From: Chrysaora quinquecirrha
Taxonomy: Eukaryota; Cnidaria; Scyphozoa; Semaeostomeae; Pelagiidae
NCBI GenBank assembly: GCA_014526335.1
Contig: JACTAT010000001.1
Span: forward strand, 2,211,851-2,275,850
Length of the DNA: 64,000 bases
Direction: 5' to 3'
Positions 12,034 to 24,900 of the stretch are shown piece by piece. How positions within the stretch are numbered: the first letter of the stretch is position 1; every line of letters begins with the position of its first letter. Position numbers and translations under genes: made by a program. Under the pieces are notes generated by a model. That model had not been told where the DNA came from, searched no databases, and saw nothing but the letters and a program-made list of their open reading frames with translations.

Positions 12034-12550
12034 CAAGATTATGTTGATGATTATGATGATGGCGATGATGGTGATGATGATAGTGATGATAATGACAACG
12101 ATGATGATGATGATGTTGATCATGATGATGATGTTGATAATGATGGTGATGATGATGATGATGATGGTGATGATAATGACGATAATGACAAGGATGATTA
12201 TGTTGATGTTGATCATGATGATGATGTTGATAATGATGGTGATGATGATGATGATGATGGTGATGATAATGACAATAATGACAACGATGATTATGATGAT
12301 GTTGATCATGATGATGGTGGTGATGATGGTGATGATTAATTTTGGGAACGGATTGGTTATGATTTTTATGATTATGATTTTATTATGATTGTGGTAATTA
12401 TCTCACTTAACTTTTTATCTCATGAAGATATAATAATAATAATGATGAGAATTATGATTATGTTGATCACTTTGATGATGATATTGTTGATTATAATTTT
12501 GATTACGAAAAGACAGCAGTAGTGATTGATGATAATGTTTATTGTGATGC
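12034..12550. repeat. GAT-rich trinucleotide satellite
   Basis: Dense GATGAT/GATGTTGAT runs at 12034-12345, with a higher period visible as near-duplicate blocks at about 12109-12175 and 12208-12274. A looser ATTATGATT tail runs to about 12550. It creates artificial poly-Asp/Met/Ile frames on both strands that I do not regard as genes. Confidence 0.9.
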
Positions 12551-12835
12551 TGGTGAATCGTTTTATACATGACAGTCCTTATACTAGAAAGCTCTTTAAC
12601 TATTAACGTGCCCAACATTTCAAAATTACTTGCGATGTTAAATAACCACTGAGGACGAAGAACCTTCTTGCAGTGACCACCCTCAGTGCCAGTGAGGGAT
12701 TTGCATGGCGTTGATGTTCCGAAAATGACTGCTGAGTGGATGGGACCTCAAAATTAAGCACGCCAGCCGTCACTAGAAATGGAATGATACAGGGTACTAA
12801 GGCATACGCATTATGCTTGTTTTTCTCGTCTACAG

Positions 12836-12928
12836 GCATGGCTTCAGTCTGCAGAGGAACAGTCCGCTTGCTTTCATATAAATGCCCCTGACTACAATAG
12901 TGTCAGAGATTTGCTGCGAAAACATCAG
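12836..12928 (+). CDS. exon: spectrin repeat helix A fragment
   Basis: Acceptor TCTACAG, donor GTAATC, 31 codons, phase 0 at both ends. The product AWLQSAEEQSACFHI has the helix-A tryptophan and reads into the next exon as one repeat. The preceding exon was not found, so the intron to its left may span the retrotransposon. Confidence 0.75.
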
Positions 12929-15900
12929 GTAATCCTTTGCAACATCAATTTGCAACTAAAGCAACTAGATCAATTATTACATTCAATGGCGTACCCAGAT
13001 CTGAAGTAGTGGGAGGGCCTGAACAAATTTTTTCCAGACCACGCCCTTCAATCTCTCGCAAATGCGAAGAAACGCCCTTTTTGTTCCCTACCCCCATGAG
13101 TTTTACAACGATTTTGGACAAATCTCGAGGACCATATTTTAGAAAAATGGGAGGGTCCTGACCCCCATTCCCTCCCTTGGGTACGCCACTGAGTACATTT
13201 AAGAATTTTACTTAGAATACTCCAAGGAGAAATATATTTCTTTGCAATATCGTGCACCCTTGCCGTAAATTCTACATTTCGCGAAAAGAAAGCCCTTTGG
13301 AAATCGTATTGTCTTTAAGCTACGCATTAGATACTTGGGCTTTTAGATGAACTTCAATTTACTTTTGAGTAATGTATTAAATACTCTACTGTAGTACTAT
13401 TTTCGCTTGGCAAATCTAAGCTGTATAATGATGCTATTCGTTGTTTAATTCAATTGTATATCAAAATGCACTTTGGTTTTTCCAGACATTCATTGACGGA
13501 GTTAAACGTAAAGAGATTGACTTGCAAAGAGTTAACCATCATGGAGAGGCTTTTCTAGCTGAAGCTAAGGTCAGTCAGAGTTTTAATCCTATTTCCTCGT
13601 TTTAAACTGGTTTTATCGCAGTGCAATAGATATATCTCACTTTTAACAACCAAAGATTAGTTTAGGATGCAAGACGAGCGCTCTTGCTCACGAGTCAATT
13701 ATTTCACTGTTGCATTGAACTTCTGGACGGTAAACAGAACTACGGCTTGTGAACGAGCAGCCAAACGTTTTGCCCTTTTCCTTGGAAAAAAAAGTTACAA
13801 TGATATCTGCGAATCGTAAATTCCGACTTTGGGTGCGAAAATTTTACAACATGATTAGCTACGTTCGCGTAATACCCGTTTTCAGCGCATCCAGCGATCC
13901 AGTTTAACGTCTGCGTAGAGCCTGCTTTATGTTGTCAAATAAGCTATATAGGATAAGCAATCCCGACCCTCTGCAACAAATTAAACTGTTTTCTAAAAAG
14001 TAGTGGCAACCAGGCGAAGTGCTGCAGGGTCGACGGTATTTGCGGCACCAGGCAGCTCAGTTTAGGCCACTTCAGATTCTTTGTGACATATTTTGCTTTA
14101 TGGCCATCAACCGGAGTTTGGTGTCGCATAGAGAGCAGTCTTAATACTCTGCTGACATTAATTTCTCTCTAGCGTAATAGGGCCAAAAAGGGGGCTGAGA
14201 ATTGTAAAATAAACATTTTGTAACTTGTTTATTCTGCTCTAGCACAAGCATCAGTCAATGTTATTGTATTTGAAAAATTTCTTGTAACTGTCCGTATGGA
14301 TCGATACCCTTTATTTGAAAGAAATAACCGCGATTGGTCTTAGCTGTATTTACAATTTCTAAATACCATTGATCCAATAGACCCGGCATAAAGAGAAAAT
14401 CAATTTATTAATTTCTTAGTGATATATCATCCTTGTTTTTGTCTATCTCTAGAAATCCCGCCATTACAAGTAGTGTGAAAAATCTCAGGCCCCCCATGTT
14501 ACAGGATTCTATCCCCGTGAAGTTTGCTTTTAGGCTTATTCGGCCTACAGCTTCCTTTGTTGCTAACACAACAGAGATTATCTTGTTCTTCTGGGATACT
14601 TCTTAGACTATGATACATAATGCGAATGCACAATGGCCTCGGCATTGTTGGGTTAACAGCATATTGGGATCGCTGTAACAAGTGTATTATATCCTAGTTT
14701 GTTTTCGCTGTACTTCTCATTATTTCATCGCTATAAACAAGTTACTAGAAGCCAAGTCATGCACATCCTAATAGTTCAACTAGGGGTGGTTGCTTTCTAC
14801 CCGTTGATAAAATATGCAGTACATTTCAGGTAGCGTGTCAAGAAATTTTTAAGCGCTTTTCCCTATGTACAAGATGAAGTGTAAGTTGATATGGTGTGTT
14901 TAGCACCCGTAACTAGGATCACATAAGTTAAAGAATCAACGAGACCTCGACCCTCTGAGATGTTTCACATGTTTAAAAATCAAAGTTGGTAATTTCGTCA
15001 GGGCCTTAGGTGTTATGATCCGCTGTTCTTAGGCCCCGGCAAAGCGATCCAACATTGTTTGTCAAACATTTGAAATTTGCTTATACAAAATGTTTGACCG
15101 TTTCGCCACGTCACGAAACATTGCTCATGAAACAAATTTGCTTTGCCTAACGTATTTTGCTAATATTTGTTTGTCAAGCATTGTTTCAAGACGTGACCAA
15201 ACATTGAAACATTACTTTATTACTTAATTTAAATGTTTGGTATTCAATGTTTCATCGGGGTATAAACAACTTTGTCCTACTTTCAAACGCATGGGAAATT
15301 TGGATTATCTATCGTTTAATGAATGTTACCTTTTCAAATCATTGATTCTGATATTAAGATTGTTTTCACACAGGCATTCCAGAAAGAGCTAGAAAACTAC
15401 TTGGCCAGTGTACCAGAAGCTTTATCATCCGCTGTTGGTGCTAATGGTCAAACATGGGTCCTTGAACAGAAGTTGCATAGCATTAACGATCGCTATAGAA
15501 AACTGCTCAGAGCAATCCAGTTTAAAAGCAATTTGCTCAACGAATCTCTTACGAAGCATCAGGATTATGAAGAAAAAGTTGGGAAATTTACACCATGGAT
15601 GGAGCAAGCATTACAGAAGTTTGCTAGCGAATTCCAAGAGCCGATTCCATCCGAGGCTAAAAAGATCCAAAAGAGGCTTGACGTCATCAAGGTTTGTTGT
15701 TTGAAAATTCTGCTTTGTATTAGGAATTGAATGTTTTGCAAATTTTTAAACAGCTCGCGTGGTTTGGGAATCAGCAGTCTGTTGACACTGCTCTACTGGG
15801 TTTGTCTAGGGTTTTAGATCGCTAGTCATTTGGATGGGCATCTTTTGTGATCGGAATGGAGGGATATATTAAACATTTGTTCGCCTAATCATACTTTCTA

Positions 15901-18900
15901 TTTGAAAAGACCACGCTTTTGACCTCTCCGCGTGCAACGACCGGGATCGCGGTCGCTTAAGGAGAGGTAGTGCAACACATTTTGAATCAAATTCACAAAT
16001 AATGGAAGAAAAAGTGCGACAAGGAATCTGCGACTATTACTGATGTAAATATCTGCTGAAACGTAGGAAACAAGATGCGAGTTACTCACAAAAATAAAGT
16101 ACTTTATTAAATGCTTCCTTGAGCAGATGAACTTGGACATGAATCTTGTCTCTCACTTTGTCCAATGAAAACGTGAATTTGATGTAAAGTTTACTGCACT
16201 ACCTCTCCTGAAAGCGACTTCAATCCAGGCTATTGCACGCAAAGAGGATTCCCTTACTCAAGATGTCCGCCGTTTTCCAGAAAAATATCGTGCCGATCCA
16301 GACCTCTTTCAAAATGGTTATTGAAGGAAGTACAGAAGACACCCTTTTACTTGGGGTTTTATACCAATCTGACTGCCACGTGGTATTATAGCAATAGATT
16401 TTAAATCTTAATTGTCTTCTTTTAGGCTTTCCAAACTTCAGTAGAAGAGAGGCACTCTGAATTGGTAAGCATTAAGATGGCCGCCGAGGTTCTTTCTGGT
16501 TTAGATAAAAGAGACATTGAACATGCTGTCGGCTGCTATGTAACAGCACAACCACCAGGTAATCAAAAATGTCTTTTTAAATTTAAGTGTTGTAATTTCT
16601 ACAGTGCAATATTATTGTATGCAGGAGTGGATCGAGATTATAGCAACAGTAACTGCAGCTACTGTCAGATTTTCAGAGATCATTGTATGCAAATCAGCTG
16701 TTATTAGAGTATGTTAGAAAGGAATATTTATTTCAAGACTTTATTTGGCATCTGGAAACCCATTCTCATAAGTATCATCGTCAATCGTGCCTTCAAAATC
16801 AAGCGGATTGAAAGCTGTTAAAGTTTAAGAGCTCTAGCTATGGTGCTTGTGGTGTAGGCCATAGTCTTAAAATGATTGAATGTATTTGTTTCCCGATGTT
16901 AGTCCCCCCCCCTGAAAAGCAGTCCTAAGGGACTGAAGGGGTTACTGTGCCTAATGTGAATGTAAAATGTTCTCTTGCTCCCTTTCAATTTTGACCACGT
17001 TCCCTTTTTTCCTGGATAAATTTCGCATGTTTCCGTGCTGCCAAGAACACCTGAACGACCCACATCAATCTTGCTTGTAACTGCGTACAAATAAATTGAA
17101 TTTATGAAAATTTCATTTTAGGTGCATGGATAAGAACCACAGCATCTTTAGTGAAACGCTATGAAGAGCTGACAGTGAACATAACTGGTTTTATAGCAGA
17201 TTGCAAACTGTTTTAATCACAGTGCAAAACTTCAAAGATGGCGTTGATTCAATGTTGAAATGGGGTGAACAGACAAAGAAAACATTTGAAAGAATGACAA
17301 CTGTATCATTCGAAATTTACATCCTCCAGCAGCAAATTAAGGAAATCAAAGTAAGTTTAGTCGTCAATGCTTATTAATGTTTACCATGAACTTCATTATG
17401 TCACTTTGAAATTGGTGGCGTCGCCGAGTGGTCAAGACGTTTGGCTCAAGATCGTAAGGTCGTAGGTTCGAATCTCGGCGGGACTACTTTGCACAAGCCT
17501 ACAGTCAACTCAGCTATCCATTCTTCCGAGGTCAATAAATGAGTTTCTAGAATCGGTATCAGTCTTGGGACACAAGCTGCCGGTCCACATCAGCTGTATA
17601 GCTGGAAGAACCCCCGGTCTGCGTTCACATATAAAGATTGCTGCTTGCTAGCTCGCTATACTTGTCTTAGAAAGCTGGCTCTAAAATTGCGGGATATGGC
17701 TACTCCCTGGAGACAAATCTGCGGCGTTTCGCTGATATTTCATAATCTTTCAAGAACTAAAAATACCAGGTCTGGCTCGAACCATCTTTCAACTTATAGT
17801 TTCAAATGTTTAAAAATGTTCGAAAAATATACAACGACAAAATTGCTGTTTGCGATAGAGTTAATTGATCAGACCCTTCATCGAATTTTCGATCTGTTGT
17901 GTGTAAATTGATAAGAATTTGTAACCAGCATGCCTTTTCTCTCCTTTAATCTTAGCTGATTACTTTGGACATTGAAGGACACAAACCAAGTGTCAATTCA
18001 CTTAACGTCACCCTTGATCAGAAGCGCAGGGAAAGTGCTGTTCAGCGATATTTGGACAAAATGCAGAAGATCAACAAATTCTTTGGAGAATTAGAATTCA
18101 AAGCCAACAAACGCAAGGATGATATTGTTGCCGTGTATCAAAAGATTGTCATTACATTCGAGCAATGGCTTGTCAGTGTTATCAAGAAGCTTGATTCTGG
18201 AGAATTATTGACAACTGATATTCTGGAATTCGAGGAAAATCTGACGGTAAGCCGAATTATCACAAGTTTTAGTTCATGCTTGTTGGCTTTTGATTTAGTC
18301 CTACATTTCATGTATTCAACCCCGAGTAGTTGAACAGCCGTCTTATTTGTTTACCTTTAAAGTTTCTGTTTCAATCTATCGTAAAATATAAAAGTGGAAG
18401 CAGTATTAGACATGATAGTCACCACTTATCATGACAAGCCTTTGATATTTAGTTGGGCAACGTTTCGGGAGAGATCATCGGGCAATGAGAAATGTGCCTT
18501 CTTTCCTATTTATTGCAAAGGTCGGATCGAAAGATGTGAAATTAAAAGTGGAAGGTTTGGCAGGTTTGAATTCGTCTAGAATTCGTTTTGAGTTCGTTTG
18601 GCGCAAAACTGTCACTATTGTTGGGAAGATCTGCGAAGTCTCCTGAGGCCCTGGTCCAAAAATTTAGCAAGCAATATTTGAACGCTTAACCACGTTATAA
18701 GATCTTGCTCGACAAACATAAATAGGTAGATTCATTGTGCTTGATAAGCGTTGCTTTGTGACTTGTCCAATTGGTTAAACATGGCCTAAGTACAAACCCT
18801 TATAAGCGCACTAAACCTTTTTAGAATTCTTGCTGAAGCAAATACGAATTCGAAGTCTGCCGAGTTTACCGAAAACAGAATTTTTTCCCATAAAACAGGG

Positions 18901-21900
18901 TCCATGTCTCATCAACATTATAAGTTCTGTTAATAGATCCTGTACCATCTCCGTCCTAATTTTTTGTGTTCATACCAGCTGCCTCAAGTGTCTCCAGCAA
19001 TCTGAAACCATGTTTTCACCACTGTAGTTGTTTTGCTATCTGTTCTGTCTTCAACGCAGTTGTGAAAGTCGAGAGTCGTGAATGAAAATACAACTGAAAC
19101 GTGCAAGAGCTTTAGAACACGCTTTTTTTCTATAAAGAACCTAGCTCAAGGTCTTGTTCCTAATGTTCCTAAATATTTTTGAACGTCTCTCATTGAAATG
19201 AGAACCAAAAGCTCCTACTGTTATAACGACTATTATAAATGGACACAGTATGTGAGCAAAGCTAGGAAGTACTCAAGGAAACATTCTATACATGCGTAAC
19301 ACACAATTAAAGTGAGTTTTGACTGTCAATGAATTGAACTGCCTTCCTAATCCTCGATTGCTTGCAGTGATAAAAACATTCAAAGTTGAAAAGTTCCCTA
19401 GCGACTGTATCTTTGGTAGTAATTTAAAATTATTTAAAATTTTCGGCCTCCTACATGAAGGTTCCTCCTTATGAAGTGGGTCTTTACAAAAAAACGTGTA
19501 TTTTATTTTTGATTTGAAAAAAAGTTTCGTTAAATTGAATTCAATTTCGGTTCTTATTATATGGGGCGTAAAAATACGGCTGTTCGGACCGGCAACGGCG
19601 CAATCTGATTGGTTCGTCAACGGTCTCTACAAGCCGTATTGATCGGTGTTGATATAACCATGTGAAATAACCGCGTAATTTCTTTATTGATGAAGTGAGA
19701 GAGATTGAGATGGGAAAAATACTGAAAAATGAGAAAATGATGTTTCTTTGGTAAACATTCCCGAACATAGGTCGAAAAAATTAATTTGTTTTTAACACCA
19801 TATAATAAAGCCTTTATTGAACGATTGCAAGGTCAATGCAAGGAAATATTCGGACCTCAGCTTCTTGTACGGACATCGCTACGTTCGGTCCGTTCGTCCT
19901 GCTTCGTTCCGAATATTTTCCAGCATTGACCTCGCAATCGTTAAATAACCCCATAATATTATCCTTTTTCTGGTCCCACAGAGAATCACTGAAGATGTCG
20001 AATCCCACCGTCTTGAGTTCCAATTGATAAATCAATGTGGACATGAACTCATAACCCTTGAAAAAGACCGAAAAGATTCCCATCTTCTGCCAGTATTGGA
20101 CAGTGTCAACAGAAACTGGCAAGTTGCTGCTATCCAGTTGATTAATCATAGTCGAAGATTTGATGAAGTTGTGAAATGCTCCGAGAAGTATCATGGCATC
20201 AAACAACCTCTTGTATCGTGGTTGGATAAAATGGAAGGAAAAGTGACTACTTTAGAACCAGTTTCAGTGCAGGCACAAGCTGTTATCGAGCAAATGAGTG
20301 AACAAAAGGTAGGCGTCTTATTTTAATTAACTAACTATCAAACTAACTAACTAACTAACTAACTAATTGATTAACTAACTAACTAACTAACCAACTAACT
20401 AACTAACCAACTAACTAACTAACGAGCTACCTTACTAACTAACTAACTATCTAACTATCTAATTAAGTAACTAACTAACTTACTCACTAGGCAACTGGCT
20501 GACTAACTAACTTACTAACTAACTAACTAATTAGCTACCTAACTAAACTAACTAACTAATTAACTAGCTAACAAACTAACCAACCAATTAACTTACTGAC
20601 TGACTGACTGGCTAACTGACTAACTAACTGACTAACTAACTTGTTGAACTACTATACAACTTAATAGGTGTAGCAAAGTAAGATGGTCCTGAATTCACTT
20701 TTGCTTTACTTTACAGATGCTGGTGAATGACATGTATAATCACAAAGGAACCGTTGAAATTTTGACAAACATCTCTAAGCAATTGGCAGCAATTGTACAA
20801 CGAGATGAACATGGTAAGTGAAACATTTTGGAGAAACTTCTTATCAAAGATCTATTTTGTTTGCTTAAAACATTGCATTTGCCTTTAGGGAGTTTCAGAA
20901 ATCTAGTTATAGTTTTTAATGTTAAGCTATATATAATTCAATGATTCTAGACAATGACTAGCCTTCAAATATCTTCCCAATAGTAACTGATGCGTTCATG
21001 AATTGAAAATCATCTTCTCCAAGTCATGAATTGTTGCCTTCTATTTGGAAAGCCAACAAATCAATGTGCAGCAGATGCTGCGTAGGAGTATGTGGCGTTC
21101 AGTGTGCTATAATGCTTTTCAAACAGATTCTATCTTTATATGCAATTTGATCATAAAAACAGAGCTATACTACAACTATGACAAAAAGCTACCTAACTTT
21201 ATCCATTTAAAATATTTAAACAAGAGATTCAAAAATATAGATTCATAATTGAACGTTTCGATCTTATGATCTTCTTCAGCAAACTGTTCTTTACAATAAT
21301 TGGAGGCCTGCTTATATACCTAGATAACAATAGGGTAACAAAGAAATGTTACCCTATTTTACCTTTGCTACCCTATTGTAATCTGGGTATATAAGTAGGC
21401 CCCAATTATTGTAATGAACAGTTTCCTGAAGAAGATCATATAAGATCGAAACGTTCAATTATGAATCTTTTTTGAATCTCGTGAGTAATCTACATATTGT
21501 TTCAGGTTTCTAATATGGAAAGCCTGTAACGTGTCGTCCATGAATTGGATTAAGACTGTCATTTAAATGCTTAACGTTTTTGCCTTTATTTATTGATCAA
21601 ACAGTATCCGTCATTTTCCTTTACCATGCAAACTTCTATTTTGCTCGTTTTCGCTCACGTGTTTCTCATCCTGAATTCTTTCAGAGCAACAAGGTATTCT
21701 TGCAGTTGAAGAAGAGGTTGCATCAATCCGAGGTAGATTTGATGACATTGCAACTATCCTAGAGGCGAGGGGTAGAAACATTGACATCACTCTGTCTCAG
21801 GCTGAAAAATACAACATCGCATACAATGAAGTTTCAATGTGGCTCGAAAGTGCTGAAGGATTCCAGCTTCAGCAGCGTCAGATCTCAGACAACCTTGAAG

Positions 21901-24900
21901 AATTACAAAAGCAAATGAGTGAACAAAGGGTAACTATCGCTCTATTTTGTAATACTGGTTAATTGTGTTAATAATTCACCCTGAAAGTTCAATAATGTGT
22001 AATAAAACCAATGTCAAAGGCTATATGCCAGGGGGTTCATGCCGGTCTTATTAGATAATTCTGTAAGAAACCTTTGTCCTATGTTGTGGTTGTGTTGAAA
22101 ACTCAAGACTAGTCCAGCTTAACGTTTCTGATTGGCTCATCCCATGTCTTCGCCTTGGTGTACATTTTCAAGTAACTATACTGTCCAGTGTTATACAAAA
22201 ACCCCCCAAAAACACCATAACGAATTTCCAATCTTTGTGCCTATTACAAAAATAACAAGTTTCTAATACCAAAAGACAATTAGCCCTTTCACTGGTTGTT
22301 ATATACGTACGTGTAAAACTGAACAATTTAAATTTGTCTGAGATTGGTATGCTACCAGGGAATTGTGAAATTTCAAAGAGTTATGCAACCTTTTGTGAAA
22401 CATTGATAATTTTTAAGCTGTACAGAGCTTCAGAATTGGCCTTTGTCATTTTTTTCGGTCTGTTCTGTGAGTGTCATACAAAAAACTATATGGCTTTATC
22501 CAATGCCCTATGACGTTTGTTGCAGGCGGACAACTCACTATTGCAATTATGTTGTTTATTGCAATACATACGTGATTAACATTAATGGTTAATCCTCTAA
22601 TAATCCTGAATTGTAAAATTGCGTCCTATACGTTACGGCATCAAATGGGGTTTTCATGTGGTGAAAATTATAAAAGGACCTGAATCATCACATTCAAGGT
22701 TAATTATAGGAAATCGACAAGATTAAAGCTGGCACAGAGCAGTGACTCTCGAAATCCATGAAAAGAATATTGTCTTTTGGTATTTCATATTTTGCTTTGA
22801 AATTTTAGGTTCTTCAGCGAGATTTATCACAAGGTGTACAAGAAATCAATCACGTATTAGATTGTGGACATGATTTGATAGATGGTCGTATGGATGCTCA
22901 TGGAACTGATGATATACAGAATCAGATCGATTACATTGCTGTCAAATGGAAGGACATCACGTTTGCAGCCAATGAAAGACAAACACAGTTGGAGGAAGCC
23001 ATTGCAAAGGCATTCCATCGTGACATCACTTCCTTGCAAATTTGGATTGAAAATACTGAGAAGAATGTGGACCGTCTTGTCAAGAGAAAACCTAGCGAGA
23101 GAGAAATTGAGCAGTACATTAAGGTAAGAGTTTCTGAATCTATTCTTGAATTATTTGGAAGGAAATTTAACTTTATAGATCATGTGGCCTTATCTGGCTA
23201 AACAAATATATAGCATAGCCCCAGCCGGCTGAAGATTAAAGATCGAGGAGTCTTCTAAGGCCCCATACACTAATTATAAGGCAATTTACACTAATTATAC
23301 ACTAATTATAACCCCATACACTAATTCTAAGGCCCTTTATAAGAAAGTTTTTTTGGCCAGTAATGAAACTTTCTTAGATATTTCATGTTTTCAGTACCAA
23401 AACTTTCACGTGACTTCCTTAGCATATGTTTTGCGAATGCATTATTGCTGCGCATGCACAGTTAAAGGCATTGTAAGAATGGCATGAATACCGCGTACTA
23501 ACTACCGAAGATTTTTGCCTTTTATATAAGCGAAAATACGAAAGAGAACTCTCTTATGTTTCAATAATCCAGCAGTGAACTTTCTTAAATTTTTAAGAAG
23601 TTGAGAACTACTTTCTTATAAACCACCTTTACAAAAAACTTGTAGGGCGTTGGACAGTAATGATAGATTTTTCCACAAATTGCTGAACTGCATCATCAAA
23701 AGGCTAATGAAAGTTCCATTGAGCCAATGAGTTCATTGAAATTGCCGCCTGCCTTTATAGTTAAAAATATTACTTGCAAATTCAATATAAGCGTCTCAAT
23801 TTTTCGTAGGAGTTACTGGTTGAGATAAGAACTTATGAACACGTGATTTATGTGATTCATTTGATCGCAAATGATTTGATTCAGTCTGGTGGTGAAGATG
23901 CCAAACAAATTGAACAAATAAAAGCTCAAATTGACAAGAATTGGTTAAAGTTGGACAGGAAATTTCAAGCTTCAGCAATTTTTAAGGGACGAATAACATT
24001 GCATTTCCCTGGAGAAGTTAGATACAGAGACCCAGACGAAGAGGTACAATAAAACAACACTTTGTTTTTTCTTTGTTTGTTTGGTTATTTGTTAAATTGT
24101 TTGTTTGTTTCTGTGATTGTTTTTTGTTTGCTTGCTTAGATGTTGGTTTCGTTGTTGTTGCTGTAGAGCAGCGTGAAGCTCCTGCGTAGCAGAATATAAC
24201 CGTGGTACATTTCGAATTTTGTATGTTTGTTTGTGACCTGTTTGTTACCAAGGTTTCTATTTCTCTGTTTACAGTTTCTCTCAGTTCTGCCTGAATCAAG
24301 AAAACGGCGACTAACTGACAACTACCACGAGTGCACTACCGAAAGCAAAGTCCCACTGCTTCAGGATACTTCTGAAGTCATCATTCCTGATGAAGAAAGC
24401 CAGATGGAGAGCCAACCTGAGGATAGTTACCTCTTGCAATCTGATGAATCAAGTCCTAGAACACAGGTAGTCACTGAAGAACACAAGGTCTTTGCAGTTG
24501 ACGAAACAACAACTCAGGATCAGTTGACTGGAAGTCCATTTGTTAATATTGAGGTAAAAAGAACATCAAAGAAAGAAAAAGATCCTGAGAAAGATGACAT
24601 AGAATCAACAACACCAAAGAAGTTAAGTTTTCAGGCAACCAAGATTAAACCAATACAGATCTCTTCACTTGATGGAAAAATCAAAAGTCGAGAAGAAATA
24701 CCAACCATTGCAGATCAGTCCCTAATTGATAAAGATGGTCGTGTTGTACGCAAGACAATAACCGTGAGGAAAAGGATTGTAAAGAGAATCATCCGTTTGC
24801 CAGATGGAACAAGACAAGAAATCGAAGAAGAAGTTCCAGTTTCTGACTCTGAAGACAGGACTGACACGTTTGAAGTGATCGAGCGTGTTGAAGCAGAGCC

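Larger units (their letters stand above)
18247..19981 (+). other. long intron with MITE and palindromic element
   Basis: GTAAGC...CCACAG. It contains a diverged GGCCC MITE (18647-18786) and, at its 3' end, a palindromic element (19801-19962). No coding signal elsewhere. Confidence 0.65.

Noticed and set aside
11917..12388. Open frames of poly-Asp, poly-Met or poly-Ile in the GAT tract.
   Set aside because: They are translations of a trinucleotide satellite in all frames.
17414..17486. Functional tRNA gene.
   Set aside because: Boxes A and B are present, but the anticodon and T stems do not pair acceptably. It fits a SINE head better.
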